In this document: positions 7,735 to 16,665 of the stretch, in pieces
Position numbering within the stretch: the stretch's first letter is position 1
Layout of the letters: the number at the start of each line of letters is the position of its first letter
Assembly (NCBI RefSeq): GCF_900107305.1
Contig: NZ_FNPL01000003.1
Coordinates: 124,001-188,000 of the forward strand
DNA length: 64,000 nt
Direction: 5' to 3'
Source of the DNA: Thermoactinomyces sp. DSM 45892
GTDB lineage: Bacteria; Bacillota; Bacilli; Thermoactinomycetales; Thermoactinomycetaceae
Made by a program: the position numbers and the translations under genes
The notes under the pieces: model-generated
The model's input: the letters and a program-made list of their open reading frames with translations, nothing else
Told to the model about the DNA's origin: nothing
Database searches by the model: none

Positions 7735-10035
7735 TTATTCTCCACCATCGCCAAATTTAAATTGTGTCTGGTTCTTTGTGGGGTCCTCTGGGTTAATCTT
7801 ATCTCCACCTGGCGGTTTTTGACCATTATTTCGCGGTGGTTGTTGAGGTGTTGGTGTTTGTTGTTGTTTTTCTTTCTTTTGGTTATTAGTATTCGTGTTT
7901 GAGTTGGTATTCGGATTCGTTTGTGTTCCGGAAGAAGGTGTATCCGAATCAACAGGTGTTCCCGATTCATACTGAACATATCTGGAAGATCCGCTTGGGA
8001 AACTTGAACCTTTCTTGATCAAATCAGGTCTAGCGGCAGCAGCGGCTTTGAACAATTTTACCCATGCTTCCTTAGCTAAATGTTGATCTCCGATTGCATT
8101 GTAGTCATAACCAGACCAGACGCCCATAGTCACTTCCGGTGTATAGCCTACGAACCAGAGGTCAAAGTAGCTCGTAGTTGTACCTGTTTTACCTGCGACA
8201 TTATATCCACCTGTACCGTTTCCAATGGTCTTACCTGTACCACTCGTCACAACTCCACGTAACATAGAAGTAAGTTGTCTTGCTGTATTGGTTTCAAACA
8301 CTCTTACTGGATTTGGTTTGTATTGATAGATGATGTTATCATCCTTATCACGGATTTCACGAATGATATGCGTTTCATTATATACGCCATCATTGGCAAA
8401 CATGGAGTAGGCACCTGTCATTTCTTCTACAGTGTAGCCAACAGATGCTCCACCTAGAACCAAACTATCTACAGGTCGGTCTTTCTGAATAATGTCGATG
8501 CCCATCTTCTTCACATACCCATCAAACAATCCGCCTTGCCCGAGTTTTCGTAGGACATCGCGATAGATTTTGACAGCAGGTACGTTTCTAGACCACTCAA
8601 GAGCATACGTAGTAGTAATAGGTCCTTTACTTCCGTCATAGTAACCGCTACTACCACGCTTGGCGAGAGGTTCATCGACGACAATCGAGCTTGGACTGAT
8701 GATTCCTTTATCTAGTGCTGGACCGTAGGCTAAGATAGGCTTCATCGCCGAACCAGGTTGGTTACGGGCCGTAAATGCATGATCTTTTTGGTTTTTCTTA
8801 AAGTCTGTACCACCTACGAAAGATAAGACTTCACCTGTTTTTTGATCTACCATAACGGCACCAATTTGCTCGGTTTGCTTACCTTTTTTAAGACCTTTGA
8901 TTGATTTACTATTGTATTTGATCTTAGAGGCAGCTTTATCCATCTCATCGTACATTTTCTTATCGATAGTTGTGTAGATTTTGAATCCACCACTTCTTAC
9001 GTAATCGTTGTATTGTTTGTCTTTCCACCCACGGTCAGGATTTTTTTCTTTATCGATATCTTTGAGAATATCAACAGCTTCTTTTTGAACGGCTGTCATG
9101 ATGTATGGATAGTTTTCCATTCCACCTTCTTCATTCAGTTCTTCCTCGGAAACAAATGATTTTGAGATATCAGCTTTAATCGCTTCATCATATTCTTTTT
9201 GGGTGATCTTGTTTACGGTAAGCATATTTTTTAGGACTAACTGCATCCGCTTTGTCCCTAATTTAATAGCCTCGTCTGCTTCTTTAGCTGGGTTATTAGG
9301 ATTGTACCGATTTGGACTTTGTACCATCCCTACGAGATACGCCGCTTCTGGAAGCGTGAGCTTATCGATATCCTTGTTAAAAAGTCCGTATGCTCCTACC
9401 TTAAAGCCATAAAGAAGCTTATTATTGGCACCGTTTCCTAAGAATACACTGTTTAAGTAGCTTACTAAAATTTCTTCTTTGCTATAGTATTTTTCTATGC
9501 GGTTTGCATCAATTAGTTCTTTTGCTTTCCGTTGATAGGACTTCTCAGGGTTCTTGAGAATTTCTCGTTTGACTAGTTGTTGGGTGAGGGTACTACCGCC
9601 ACTCGCGTCATCCATCCCAATAGCGCTTTGCCATGTGGCGCGCAGGATCGCTTTAGGGACGAATCCGCTATGTTGATAAAACTCTCGGTCTTCTGTTGCG
9701 AATAATGCATCTAATAAGTGCTTGCTTACCTCTTTTGAGCTTTTAATTAATTCCCGTGAATCTTTGCGGTGCATTTTTTCAACTTCTGTTTTATCTTTGT
9801 CACCGAAATAAACATACGAATCTGAGCTAAAATTAGCGAGTGTTTCCTCAAAATCTGCTTTTGTGCGAATTTTCTCATCTTTGGTGAATGCTTGAACCGC
9901 TCCTAAACCTACTCCAGCAGCTCCTACTGCTATGGTTAATAGGGATACGGCTACAATAAAAGTAGTCTTACCCAGCTTTTTTAGTATGCGTTTACCTTTT
10001 TTAGGTTGTTGTTTCTCTTGTTTCTCTGATTCCAT
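7735..10035 (-). CDS. Class A penicillin-binding protein (PBP1A family), copy 1
   Basis: Bifunctional peptidoglycan synthase, 766 aa. A short cytoplasmic tail and one membrane helix (about 24-48) precede a GT51 glycosyltransferase domain with the catalytic EDREF at 115-119 and GGSTLTQQLVK near 146. The transpeptidase domain has SxxK as SAMK (Ser429-Lys432), SRN at 482-484 and KTGT at 616-619. The last 75 residues are low complexity, rich in Asn, Thr, Gln and Pro, and probably reach into the wall. AGGAGG lies upstream of the start. It lies in tandem with a second PBP of the same family. Confidence 0.93.
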   Translation of the reverse strand: MESEKQEKQQPKKGKRILKKLGKTTFIVAVSLLTIAVGAAGVGLGAVQAFTKDEKIRTKADFEETLANFSSDSYVYFGDKDKTEVEKMHRKDSRELIKSSKEVSKHLLDALFATEDREFYQHSGFVPKAILRATWQSAIGMDDASGGSTLTQQLVKREILKNPEKSYQRKAKELIDANRIEKYYSKEEILVSYLNSVFLGNGANNKLLYGFKVGAYGLFNKDIDKLTLPEAAYLVGMVQSPNRYNPNNPAKEADEAIKLGTKRMQLVLKNMLTVNKITQKEYDEAIKADISKSFVSEEELNEEGGMENYPYIMTAVQKEAVDILKDIDKEKNPDRGWKDKQYNDYVRSGGFKIYTTIDKKMYDEMDKAASKIKYNSKSIKGLKKGKQTEQIGAVMVDQKTGEVLSFVGGTDFKKNQKDHAFTARNQPGSAMKPILAYGPALDKGIISPSSIVVDEPLAKRGSSGYYDGSKGPITTTYALEWSRNVPAVKIYRDVLRKLGQGGLFDGYVKKMGIDIIQKDRPVDSLVLGGASVGYTVEEMTGAYSMFANDGVYNETHIIREIRDKDDNIIYQYKPNPVRVFETNTARQLTSMLRGVVTSGTGKTIGNGTGGYNVAGKTGTTTSYFDLWFVGYTPEVTMGVWSGYDYNAIGDQHLAKEAWVKLFKAAAAARPDLIKKGSSFPSGSSRYVQYESGTPVDSDTPSSGTQTNPNTNSNTNTNNQKKEKQQQTPTPQQPPRNNGQKPPGGDKINPEDPTKNQTQFKFGDGGE

Positions 10036-10120
10036 CTTGCTACCTCCTCATGTAAGAATTATATCATTTAATGGATGATTTTCATGTGACAATTCCGTGC
10101 TACTACATTTGTTATGGGCA

Positions 10121-10156
10121 TAAAAAAGGGACTCCTGTATTGTATCAGAAGTCCCA
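10121..10156 (-). terminator. Terminator between the two PBP genes
   Basis: On the minus strand, GGGACTTCTG / CAGGAGTCCC (one mismatch) is followed by six T residues, 58 bases past the stop of the upstream PBP gene. The two PBP genes are therefore likely separate transcripts. Confidence 0.8.
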
Positions 10157-10213
10157 AGTAGAGGGTATGGTATTTTAGTAGTGAATTATGGCAATCTGTG
10201 GATATTTGCATCG

Positions 10214-12601
10214 CTACGGAAACTTTCGTTCTCTTGATGGGTCAAGAGAAAATGGGATGTTCTGATGTTGAATATCGTCTGGTTTAGTTGGCCTTCCTGG
10301 CTCGGGTGGTTTGCCCGGAGGTTTAGGTTTGCCGGGGGGTGTAATAACCGGTATCGTGATTTCGTTTCCTTCTTCATTCCCATCTTCTTTTTCCTTTTCT
10401 TCTTCCTCTTTCTTCTTTTTCTCTTCTTCTTCTTCTTTTCTCTTCGTCTCTTGCCATGCAGAGAAGCGGGCTCGGTCAAATGAAGCGACTGCCATCTCAA
10501 AACCTAAGTTTCCTGGATTCGAAAATTTACCTGCGAGCAGTTGAGGATTGGCCCGTTCGATCGCTTTAAAGATATTGACCCATGCATTTTTCGCCATGTC
10601 TTTATTGGTCATGGACATGTTGTAATCATAGCCAGCCCATACGCCGATGCTGATTTTAGGTGTATATCCTACAAACCATAGATCGTCATAGTCACTACTG
10701 GTTCCGGTTTTACCAGCCACATCGTATTTCGGATTGATTTTCCTTCCTATGAGCGAGGCTGTGCCTCCTTTTACAACTGTGCGTAGCATCTTGGTAATTT
10801 TATAGGAAGTCTGCGGAGAGAAGACTTCGACTGGCTTGCTTTTGTGTTCAAAAATGACATTTCCATCTGCATCTTCGATCTTACTGATCACAAAAGGGGG
10901 ATAATGGGTTCCGCCGTTAGCAAAAGTAGCAAAGGATGCTGTCATCTTCTCTACGGTAAATCCGTACGTATTTCCTCCGATGGCCGCCGACTCTGTATCA
11001 TGTGGATGTGGATTTAGCCCCATCTGACGGATAAAGTTAAACGCTCTTTCTTGTCCGACGGCACGAAATGTTTTAATGGCAGGAGTATTTAGTGAAAATT
11101 TCAAAGCATGCTCCACTGTGACGGGTCCTTGGAATCTTTCATTCGCATTTTTATAATCGCCGCCACCTCCGCCTTTTTTAATCACTTCATCCACAATTTT
11201 AGCTTGAGGGGAGAGAAGTCCTAGTTCTAGGGCAGGTCCATAGTCAAGGACTGGCTTGATGGCTGAACCCGGCTGGTTTTGGACATCGAAGCAGTGATCC
11301 TTTTGGTTCTTATCAAACTTGTGCGTACTTGGGACAAAGGCGAGGACGGCTCCTGTCTGGTTTTCGATGACACAAGCGCCAAGCTCTTCTTCATACTTTT
11401 TGCCGGATTTGGGATACAACCGGGGGCGAAGTGTGATTCCTTTTATGACGTCCTGATTGATTTCGTTGTATAATTGCTCGTTTAATGTAGTGTAGAAACG
11501 GTATCCCTTTGTCGAGGCAAGCTTTTTATACTCTTCCAGTGTAGAGCGGTATTTTCCCTGCTTGTTCAACTCCGCCAGATTTAACCCGTCTTTTTCCATC
11601 AGGGTCTTGGCTGCTTCATCTTCAATGGTAAACATGATGAATGGATATTTGCTGTAGGCATTTTCAAATTGCTCTGGTTTGGCCAAGGATTCTTCTAGGT
11701 TAAAGGAAAGAGCCTCTTGGTACTCTTTTTCATTTAGATATCCATATTCTTTCATCTTAGAAAGAACGAGCTTCATTCGCTTTAATCCGCGTTCAAGGCC
11801 GGCATTGGACTCTTCTTTATTAGCTGTAGCGGAATCGCTGTAGAAGGGACTTAGTGCATTAGGACGTTGAACCATTCCAGCGATGTAAGCGGCTTGGGCA
11901 GGGTTTAGGTCTTTTACATCTTTTTTAAATAGTCCATTTGCCGCTGATTTCACACCATACATTTGTTGGCCGTGAGCACCGGGGCCGAAATGGACGACAT
12001 TCATGTAGTTACGGATGATTTCATCTTTATTGTATAATTGCTCTAGGCGCAGAGCTAAAATGATTTCTTTTGATTTTCGCTCTAAATCTTTGGATCGATC
12101 ATTTAGAATAAGATTCTTAACTAGTTGTTGTGTAATGGTACTGCCGCCTGTTTGAGAAGAGGCGTTTGTGGCAGATTGATAGGCAGCACGTATGATGGAA
12201 CGTGGAACAATGCCTTGATGTTTGTAAAAGTCTCGATCTTCGATGGAAATAAAGGCATTGGTTAAGTTAGGACTTACTTCTTTGATATCGCTTAATAGGG
12301 TACGGTCCTGATTTTCGGCACGTAGAGATCCGATGAGGACAGGTTTTCCATCTTCATCTTTATTCTGAAAATAGGCATAACTCGTTTCAAATAGTTTCTT
12401 TAAATCTTTATCTAAATCATCTTTCGATCGAACTTTTTCGTCTTTTACGATCGACTGAACCACACCAGCTGCAACACCGACTCCCAACATCACACCAGTA
12501 AGAGCAATGGTTACAATAATCATTCCGATATAAAGGAATTTTCTTAGTATTTTTTGGGTGGTTGAATGGGAGTTTTTGTATTTATCGACCCGTTTCTCCA
12601 T
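10214..12601 (-). CDS. Class A penicillin-binding protein (PBP1A family), copy 2
   Basis: A 795-residue paralogue of the adjacent PBP. The membrane helix is at about 21-48, GT51 has EDRDF at 121-125 and GGSTITQQLVK at about 152-162, and the transpeptidase has GSAIKP, SLN and GKTGTSSDYDD. The tail differs from copy 1: a stretch of almost pure Lys/Glu (about 710-745) followed by a Pro/Gly/Lys-rich end. GAGGAGGG precedes the ATG. The genes lie between acsA and tyrS. Divergence of the tails and of the SxN motif (SLN versus SRN) suggests specialised rather than redundant roles, which is inference. Confidence 0.93.
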   Translation of the reverse strand: MEKRVDKYKNSHSTTQKILRKFLYIGMIIVTIALTGVMLGVGVAAGVVQSIVKDEKVRSKDDLDKDLKKLFETSYAYFQNKDEDGKPVLIGSLRAENQDRTLLSDIKEVSPNLTNAFISIEDRDFYKHQGIVPRSIIRAAYQSATNASSQTGGSTITQQLVKNLILNDRSKDLERKSKEIILALRLEQLYNKDEIIRNYMNVVHFGPGAHGQQMYGVKSAANGLFKKDVKDLNPAQAAYIAGMVQRPNALSPFYSDSATANKEESNAGLERGLKRMKLVLSKMKEYGYLNEKEYQEALSFNLEESLAKPEQFENAYSKYPFIMFTIEDEAAKTLMEKDGLNLAELNKQGKYRSTLEEYKKLASTKGYRFYTTLNEQLYNEINQDVIKGITLRPRLYPKSGKKYEEELGACVIENQTGAVLAFVPSTHKFDKNQKDHCFDVQNQPGSAIKPVLDYGPALELGLLSPQAKIVDEVIKKGGGGGDYKNANERFQGPVTVEHALKFSLNTPAIKTFRAVGQERAFNFIRQMGLNPHPHDTESAAIGGNTYGFTVEKMTASFATFANGGTHYPPFVISKIEDADGNVIFEHKSKPVEVFSPQTSYKITKMLRTVVKGGTASLIGRKINPKYDVAGKTGTSSDYDDLWFVGYTPKISIGVWAGYDYNMSMTNKDMAKNAWVNIFKAIERANPQLLAGKFSNPGNLGFEMAVASFDRARFSAWQETKRKEEEEEKKKKEEEEKEKEDGNEEGNEITIPVITPPGKPKPPGKPPEPGRPTKPDDIQHQNIPFSLDPSRERKFP

Positions 12602-12605
12602 TTAC

Positions 12606-12634
12606 TTGATACCCTCCTCGGTTTCGGGTAATAT
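12606..12634 (+). promoter_or_regulatory. SigA-type promoter for tyrS
   Basis: TTGATA at 12606-12611, a 17-base spacer and TAATAT at 12629-12634. It overlaps the 5' leader of the divergent PBP gene, whose start codon ends at 12601. Confidence 0.6.
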
Positions 12635-12654
12635 TATACCATATATTTGAAAGT

Positions 12655-12886
12655 GACGAACAAGTACAGTAGCCAATAAGTTTTTTCGAATTCAGAGAAC
12701 TGGTGGTAGGTGCAAACCAGTCGAGTCTTTTTGGTGAATTACGCTTGGGAGCTTATGCGGACACAGGTCTGCACGGTTTCAAACCGATATCATGATTGAG
12801 TGGGAGATTCATTTGTTATGTGATCTTCAACAAGGGTGGTACCGCGGAATAACTTCGTCCCTTATCGGGAGTGAAGTTTTTTATTT
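12655..12886 (+). promoter_or_regulatory. T-box riboswitch (tyrosine) upstream of tyrS
   Basis: The diagnostic T-box sequence AGGGTGGTACCGCGG lies at 12833-12847. It is followed by a terminator hairpin at 12851-12886 (AACTTC..CCC / GGG..GAAGTT and a T-run). A TAC triplet at 12740-12742 inside GTGAATTACGC is the likely specifier, which pairs with tRNA-Tyr. The 5' boundary is approximate. Uncharged tRNA-Tyr should stabilise the antiterminator and allow tyrS transcription. Confidence 0.9.
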
Positions 12887-12906
12887 TGCCTAAAAAAGGA
12901 GAGAGA

Positions 12907-14175
12907 ATGTTGAGCCATCAAGACGAAAAAAAGCAAATGACACCAGAGGTTGAGCAAGAATTACAACGACAGTTAGCTATTTTACAGAGAGGGACAGTGG
13001 AGATTCTACCACTAGATGCCTTTCATAGTAAGTTACGTCGTTCGATTGAACAAAAGAAGCCGCTAAAAGTAAAATTAGGACTAGACCCAACCGCTCCCGA
13101 TATTCATATAGGGCATACCGTTGTATTTAATAAACTAAAACAATTTCAGGATCTCGGTCATACGGTTCAATTAGTGATCGGAGACTTCACGGCTCGGGTT
13201 GGTGATCCAACAGGGAAATCGGAGACTCGAAAACAGTTGACAGAAGAAGAAGTACTTCATAATGCGAAGACGTATACCACTCAATTATTTAAGAGACTTG
13301 ATCCAGCTAGGACAGAGATTTCCTTTAATAGTAAGTGGCTAGCTCCTTTGACCTTTGCTGATGTAACTAATTTAGCGGCGAAAGTAACCGTTGCTCGGAT
13401 GCTCGAGCGTGATGATTTCTCGAAACGTTACCAAAGCGGTCAGGCGATTAGTATTCACGAGTTCTTCTACCCACTGATGCAAGGATACGATTCCGTTGCG
13501 TTGCAATCCGATGTGGAGTTAGGGGGAACGGACCAAACCTTTAACCTGCTCATGGGGCGTCAGTTGCAAAAAGAATTTGGCCAAGAGGAGCAAGTCATTT
13601 TAACGATGCCACTTCTAGAAGGTCTCGATGGCGTGAAGAAGATGAGTAAAAGCTTGGGCAACTACATTGGTGTGGACGATGAACCAAGTGATATGTACGG
13701 GAAATCGATGTCGATCCCAGATGAGTTGATGTACAAATACTTCCAGCTTGCAACGGATCTTCCGAATGAGGAGTTAACGAATCTGAAAGCGGGTATCGAA
13801 GCTGGCTCGATTCATCCACGCGATGCCAAGATGCGTCTGGCTTACACCTTTGTCGAGATGTACCACGGCAGGGATGCGGCAAAAGAAGCAGAGCAACGTT
13901 TCCGCACCGTCTTTCAACAAAATGCCTTGCCAGATGATATTCCTGTAGTAGAGATCGCACAGGCTGGTCTAGAGACGGAGGGCACATGGATTGTACCATT
14001 GTTAACTCAATTGAAGCTTTGTCCGTCAAATGGAGAGGCGAGGCGGATGATTCAAAACGGTGGTGTGCGTGTGAATCAGGAGAAGCTATTAGATGTGCAG
14101 GCGCGGATTCAGTTGGAAGATGGGCTTGTGATTCAGGTTGGGAAGAGGAAGTTTGCTCAGATTAAGTTGGTTTAA
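12907..14175 (+). CDS. tyrS: Tyrosyl-tRNA synthetase (TyrZ-like type)
   Basis: Charges tRNA-Tyr. The 422-residue class I synthetase has HIGH at 67-70, the KMSKS loop at 245-249 and a C-terminal S4-like RNA-binding domain (about 355-420). The sequence [15 protein letters not shown] marks the TyrZ/TyrS2 branch rather than the main B. subtilis TyrS. A longer frame opens with GTG at 12871, but that codon lies in the T-box terminator. ATG 12907 with GGAG 5 bases upstream is the real start. Controlled by the preceding T-box. Confidence 0.95.
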   Translation: MLSHQDEKKQMTPEVEQELQRQLAILQRGTVEILPLDAFHSKLRRSIEQKKPLKVKLGLDPTAPDIHIGHTVVFNKLKQFQDLGHTVQLVIGDFTARVGDPTGKSETRKQLTEEEVLHNAKTYTTQLFKRLDPARTEISFNSKWLAPLTFADVTNLAAKVTVARMLERDDFSKRYQSGQAISIHEFFYPLMQGYDSVALQSDVELGGTDQTFNLLMGRQLQKEFGQEEQVILTMPLLEGLDGVKKMSKSLGNYIGVDDEPSDMYGKSMSIPDELMYKYFQLATDLPNEELTNLKAGIEAGSIHPRDAKMRLAYTFVEMYHGRDAAKEAEQRFRTVFQQNALPDDIPVVEIAQAGLETEGTWIVPLLTQLKLCPSNGEARRMIQNGGVRVNQEKLLDVQARIQLEDGLVIQVGKRKFAQIKLV

Positions 14176-14222
14176 AAACAGGCATCTAGGCCCTAAAAAA
14201 AGGATCTAGATGCCTGTTTTCT
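14176..14222 (+). terminator. Terminator after tyrS
   Basis: Arms AACAGGCATCTAG / CTAGATGCCTGTT (13 bp) followed by TTTTCT, immediately after the stop codon. Confidence 0.85.
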
Positions 14223-14261
14223 ATTAGGAATGAAAAAGATTTCAGTTATATAGTTGACTTA

Positions 14262-14304
14262 TATAGTTTAACTGTATATTATATAACTATACAGTCAAAC
14301 TATA
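14262..14304. promoter_or_regulatory. Candidate PadR operator
   Basis: An inverted repeat with 17-bp arms, TATAGTTTAACTGTATA and TATACAGTCAAACTATA (one mismatch), around a 9-base centre. Additional half-sites flank it (ATATAGTT at about 14249, CTATACAGTT at 14300). It lies directly before the padR gene, where autorepression is expected for this family. Confidence 0.6.
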
Positions 14305-14322
14305 CAGTTAGGCGGAATGATA

Positions 14323-14628
14323 GTGAAGAGAAATAAGTTATTACCGTTAACGGAGACAATGAGCTATATCATGTTAGCGCTGCGAGAGCCGGCGCACGGG
14401 TATGTGATTATGCAAAAGGTGGAGGAAATGAGTGCGGGCGCTGTCCGAATTGCAGCTGGAACGTTATACGGTGCGATTGAGAATTTGATGAAACATAAGC
14501 TGATTGGACGGGTGGAGACACAGGATGCCCGGCGAAAGGTTTATGTACTGACAGATCAAGGAAGAGACGTTTTGGAGTTGGATATTGAAAGAATGCAACA
14601 CATCATCCATGTATACAAAGGGGAATGA
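14323..14628 (+). CDS. PadR-family transcriptional repressor
   Basis: A winged-helix regulator of about 101 residues. The PadR pattern is clear: LREPAHGYVIMQKVEEM, then AAGTLYGAIENLMKHKLI and the wing with RKVYVLTDQGRDVL. The ATG at 14317 abuts its ribosome site GGCGGA, so the in-frame GTG at 14323 with 6 bases of spacing is the better start. It precedes a DUF2812 membrane protein by 4 bases. PadR-DUF2812 pairs are common in Bacillota, with the regulator controlling its neighbour. The ligand is unknown. Confidence 0.9.
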   Translation: MKRNKLLPLTETMSYIMLALREPAHGYVIMQKVEEMSAGAVRIAAGTLYGAIENLMKHKLIGRVETQDARRKVYVLTDQGRDVLELDIERMQHIIHVYKGE

Positions 14629-14632
14629 TAAA

Positions 14633-15226
14633 ATGAAAAAGTTTAAAATGTTTATCGATATCCATAAGGAAGAAGCTTGGTTAAATGAGCAATTAAAGAA
14701 GGGTTATGAATTGGTAAAGAGAAGTTCACTTACAGGTGTTTATCATTTTAAAAAAACAACGAATCCGAATCAGGTTATTAAGTTGGATGTTCAAAATGGC
14801 ATGTCGAAAGAGAAATATAATACATATGTTGATTTACACGAAGAATTTGGCTGGCGACGTGTTGCAAATAGCCGACATCATTATATCCATTACTGGATTA
14901 AAGAGAAAGACGGTCATGATGAGTTGTTTTCTGATGTACAATCCTCTGGTGCCATGTTAAAACGAATCGCTAATTATTACTTGTTGTGGTTTGTAGTATT
15001 TTTGGCTGTTTCTACATCTGGCAACGTATATCTTAACCCAATGGATGCCTATTTGACCCCAGGTTTATGGGGAAAACAAGGTAGTGCTTTTATAAAGGCT
15101 TTACTATTTGAAACCCCTTTTGCACTTATGCGTTGTGCACCAGTTTGGTTTTGCATCATCATGACGATGGTTTTTACCTTCAAGTACAAGAAGTGTTTAA
15201 AACAAGAGAATACATTTGCTGAATAA
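14633..15226 (+). CDS. DUF2812 domain membrane protein
   Basis: A 197-residue protein starting at ATG 14633, with AAAGGGG 8 bases before it. An upstream in-frame start at 14585 overlaps padR and is unlikely. The N-terminal half is the soluble DUF2812 region (KMFIDIHKEEAWLNEQLKKGYEL). Two membrane helices follow, at about 115-135 and 160-185. Transcribed with padR and probably repressed by it. The biochemical function is not known. Related pairs respond to cell-envelope stress, but nothing here proves that. Confidence 0.85.
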   Translation: MKKFKMFIDIHKEEAWLNEQLKKGYELVKRSSLTGVYHFKKTTNPNQVIKLDVQNGMSKEKYNTYVDLHEEFGWRRVANSRHHYIHYWIKEKDGHDELFSDVQSSGAMLKRIANYYLLWFVVFLAVSTSGNVYLNPMDAYLTPGLWGKQGSAFIKALLFETPFALMRCAPVWFCIIMTMVFTFKYKKCLKQENTFAE

Positions 15227-15231
15227 ATATG

Positions 15232-15267
15232 AATAGACCCTACGATCAAAAGTAGAGTCTATTTTTT
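15232..15267 (+). terminator. Terminator after the PadR-DUF2812 operon
   Basis: AATAGAC-C-CTAC / GTAG-A-GTCTATT with one mismatch, followed by TTTTTTA. Confidence 0.8.
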
Positions 15268-15391
15268 ATATAACAATGGTATGATAGCTAGTCCATTTTC
15301 ATGGATGAATAGTTGTAGGCAGTTATCACGCTAGTTGGGCTGTATGCATAAGCTAAACCATAAGTTAAGTGTGAACCAAAGGAGAATTAGT

Positions 15392-15637
15392 ATGCCAGTA
15401 TCGGTGATTATGAATCAAATTAATGTAAATTTGGTTCAGGGGAACGGCGCTGTTTCGACGGGGCAAAATAATTTGTCGGATTGGACTTGTCAGGGCAAGG
15501 CGAACATAGCAAACGGTATACAGGCTGGCATCTTCTTATCGACAGCACCTATAAACTTCCAAATGGATAGTGACCTACTTGATACTGCCATTACACAGCC
15601 TGAGTTGATTGCACCGGATGCGAGTGTGCAGATATAG
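15392..15637 (+). CDS. GerPA/GerPF-like spore germination protein
   Basis: An 81-residue protein. The start ATG 15392 has AAAGGAG 8 bases upstream. A longer frame from 15335 has no ribosome site. It has the layout of GerPA/GerPF-type proteins: a short N-terminal beta strand (VIMNQINVNLVQGNG), a GQNN..W segment, a Gly/Ala-rich middle and a C-terminal D.DLLDT pattern. GerP proteins in the spore coat help nutrient germinants cross it. The next gene is its paralogue. Assignment rests on pattern and on the GerPC-like neighbour. Confidence 0.6.
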   Translation: MPVSVIMNQINVNLVQGNGAVSTGQNNLSDWTCQGKANIANGIQAGIFLSTAPINFQMDSDLLDTAITQPELIAPDASVQI

Positions 15638-15661
15638 GGATGCGATATGGGAGAGAAATAG

Positions 15662-15928
15662 ATGGATGTCACGGTTGGAACGATCCAAGTTCAGTTAATC
15701 ACCCAAAATGCAGGGATTTTTGTAGGGGAGAATTATCCGATCCAGTGGAGCATGCAGTTAAAGATTAATTCTGCAGGTGGGACGGTTGCAGGGGATGGAA
15801 ATATCTTGTATCGAGTCATAAACGTTATTGATGATCCTGATATTATTGATTCGAATTGGATCAAGATCGAGAAGGATGATTCAAAGGAAGATGAAGGGAC
15901 AGTGGGACCACACTCAAGTGGTGGATGA
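15662..15928 (+). CDS. GerP-like spore protein, paralogue of the upstream gene
   Basis: 88 residues, with TGGGAGAG before the ATG. The first 65 residues can be aligned with the upstream gene (strand VGTIQVQLITQNAG, GENYPIQW, then INVIDDPDIIDSNW). The tail is acidic and ends in a Gly/Ser/His stretch. Its stop codon lies inside the end of the opposite-strand GerP-like gene, a 15-bp convergent overlap. Likely a coat germination-permeability component, inferred from context. Confidence 0.6.
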   Translation: MDVTVGTIQVQLITQNAGIFVGENYPIQWSMQLKINSAGGTVAGDGNILYRVINVIDDPDIIDSNWIKIEKDDSKEDEGTVGPHSSGG

Positions 15929-16228
15929 GGGTGCTTCATTTTTCTCGTTTTTATCTGGCTTCATTTTTTCTGTTATCAACTTTTGTAGCCAGTCCGGAAT
16001 GTCTTTTGAGTCGGCACATTGCGTAAAAGTATCAATGAGATCAGAATCCTGTAGAACTGAGTAAAGATCGTGAATCTGGTTCTGGTCCCCATGAAATGAC
16101 CCCAAGCCTTGATTATGCTTTTTAACACTCTCGAAGTCACTTAACCAGTTATTCCCCATATTGACAGAAGAAGCCCCCTCCATGACTCCGATCCGGATTG
16201 TTCCAAGTAAAAACGTGGGAGATTTCAT
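15914..16228 (-). CDS. GerPD/GerPE-like spore germination protein
   Basis: A 104-residue protein. The open frame extends back to 16303, but ATG 16228 (MKSPTFLLGTIRIGV) has GGGAGTGGTG upstream and keeps the family's short N-terminus. Its body (GASSVNMGNNW, a GDQNQIHDLYS segment, D.DLID) repeats the pattern of the neighbouring GerP-like proteins. The tail is Lys/Glu-rich. It is the last gene of a minus-strand operon after the GerPC-like gene. Whether it corresponds to GerPD or GerPE cannot be decided from the sequence alone. Confidence 0.55.
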   Translation of the reverse strand: MKSPTFLLGTIRIGVMEGASSVNMGNNWLSDFESVKKHNQGLGSFHGDQNQIHDLYSVLQDSDLIDTFTQCADSKDIPDWLQKLITEKMKPDKNEKNEAPSSTT

Positions 16229-16262
16229 CGGTATCACCACTCCCTTTTTATATTCGTCTGAG

Positions 16263-16640
16263 CTAATCCACCGGCTTATTGGGATAGCGAATGGAAAATC
16301 CACTCTGGTTCGAACTCACTTTCATTTCAGATAATGGGTCAGTAGAAGATGGAGCGGATGGCTGTGAGTGTTTGGATACCGATTTCTTGGAGGCTTGGAT
16401 ACCTAGATTGTTTCCGATGTTTAGCGACCCGCTTAGCTCGTCGATATCCAGCTGGTCCAGCCGAAAGGTGAGTTGTTCGAGTACGGGTTGGTGAATATCA
16501 AGTTGATGGATATGGATATGGACTTCAGGGGATCGATTTAGTAGCTCCTTAACACTAGCCTCTAATTGGTCGAGTTTGGTGGCTAATTGCTGGGTTGGAT
16601 GAGGCGAATGATTACGACGTTTTCGAAACCAAGAGATCAT
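16263..16640 (-). CDS. gerPC: GerPC-like spore germination protein
   Basis: About 125 residues. A basic N-terminus (SWFRKRRNH) is followed by a coiled-coil segment (LATKLDQLEASVKELL). Next comes the GerPC core VHIHIHQLDIHQPVLEQLTF and LDIDELSGSLNIGNN, which closely follows Bacillus GerPC ('LDFRLDQLDIKELSGTLNIG'). It is shorter than Bacillus GerPC (about 200 aa), with the C-terminal half missing or replaced by a Ser-rich stretch. ATG 16640 is preferred over 16649 because AAAGGATGA then has good spacing. Confidence 0.75.
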   Translation of the reverse strand: MISWFRKRRNHSPHPTQQLATKLDQLEASVKELLNRSPEVHIHIHQLDIHQPVLEQLTFRLDQLDIDELSGSLNIGNNLGIQASKKSVSKHSQPSAPSSTDPLSEMKVSSNQSGFSIRYPNKPVD

Positions 16641-16665
16641 GTAACTCATCCTTTATGATTAATGG

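Noticed and set aside
10186-10500. Lys-rich 104-residue minus-strand frame
   Set aside because: Overlaps the Lys/Glu tail of the PBP gene in a shifted frame.
13595-14029. 144-residue minus-strand frame inside tyrS
   Set aside because: Shadow of tyrS, with no ribosome site and no recognisable domain.
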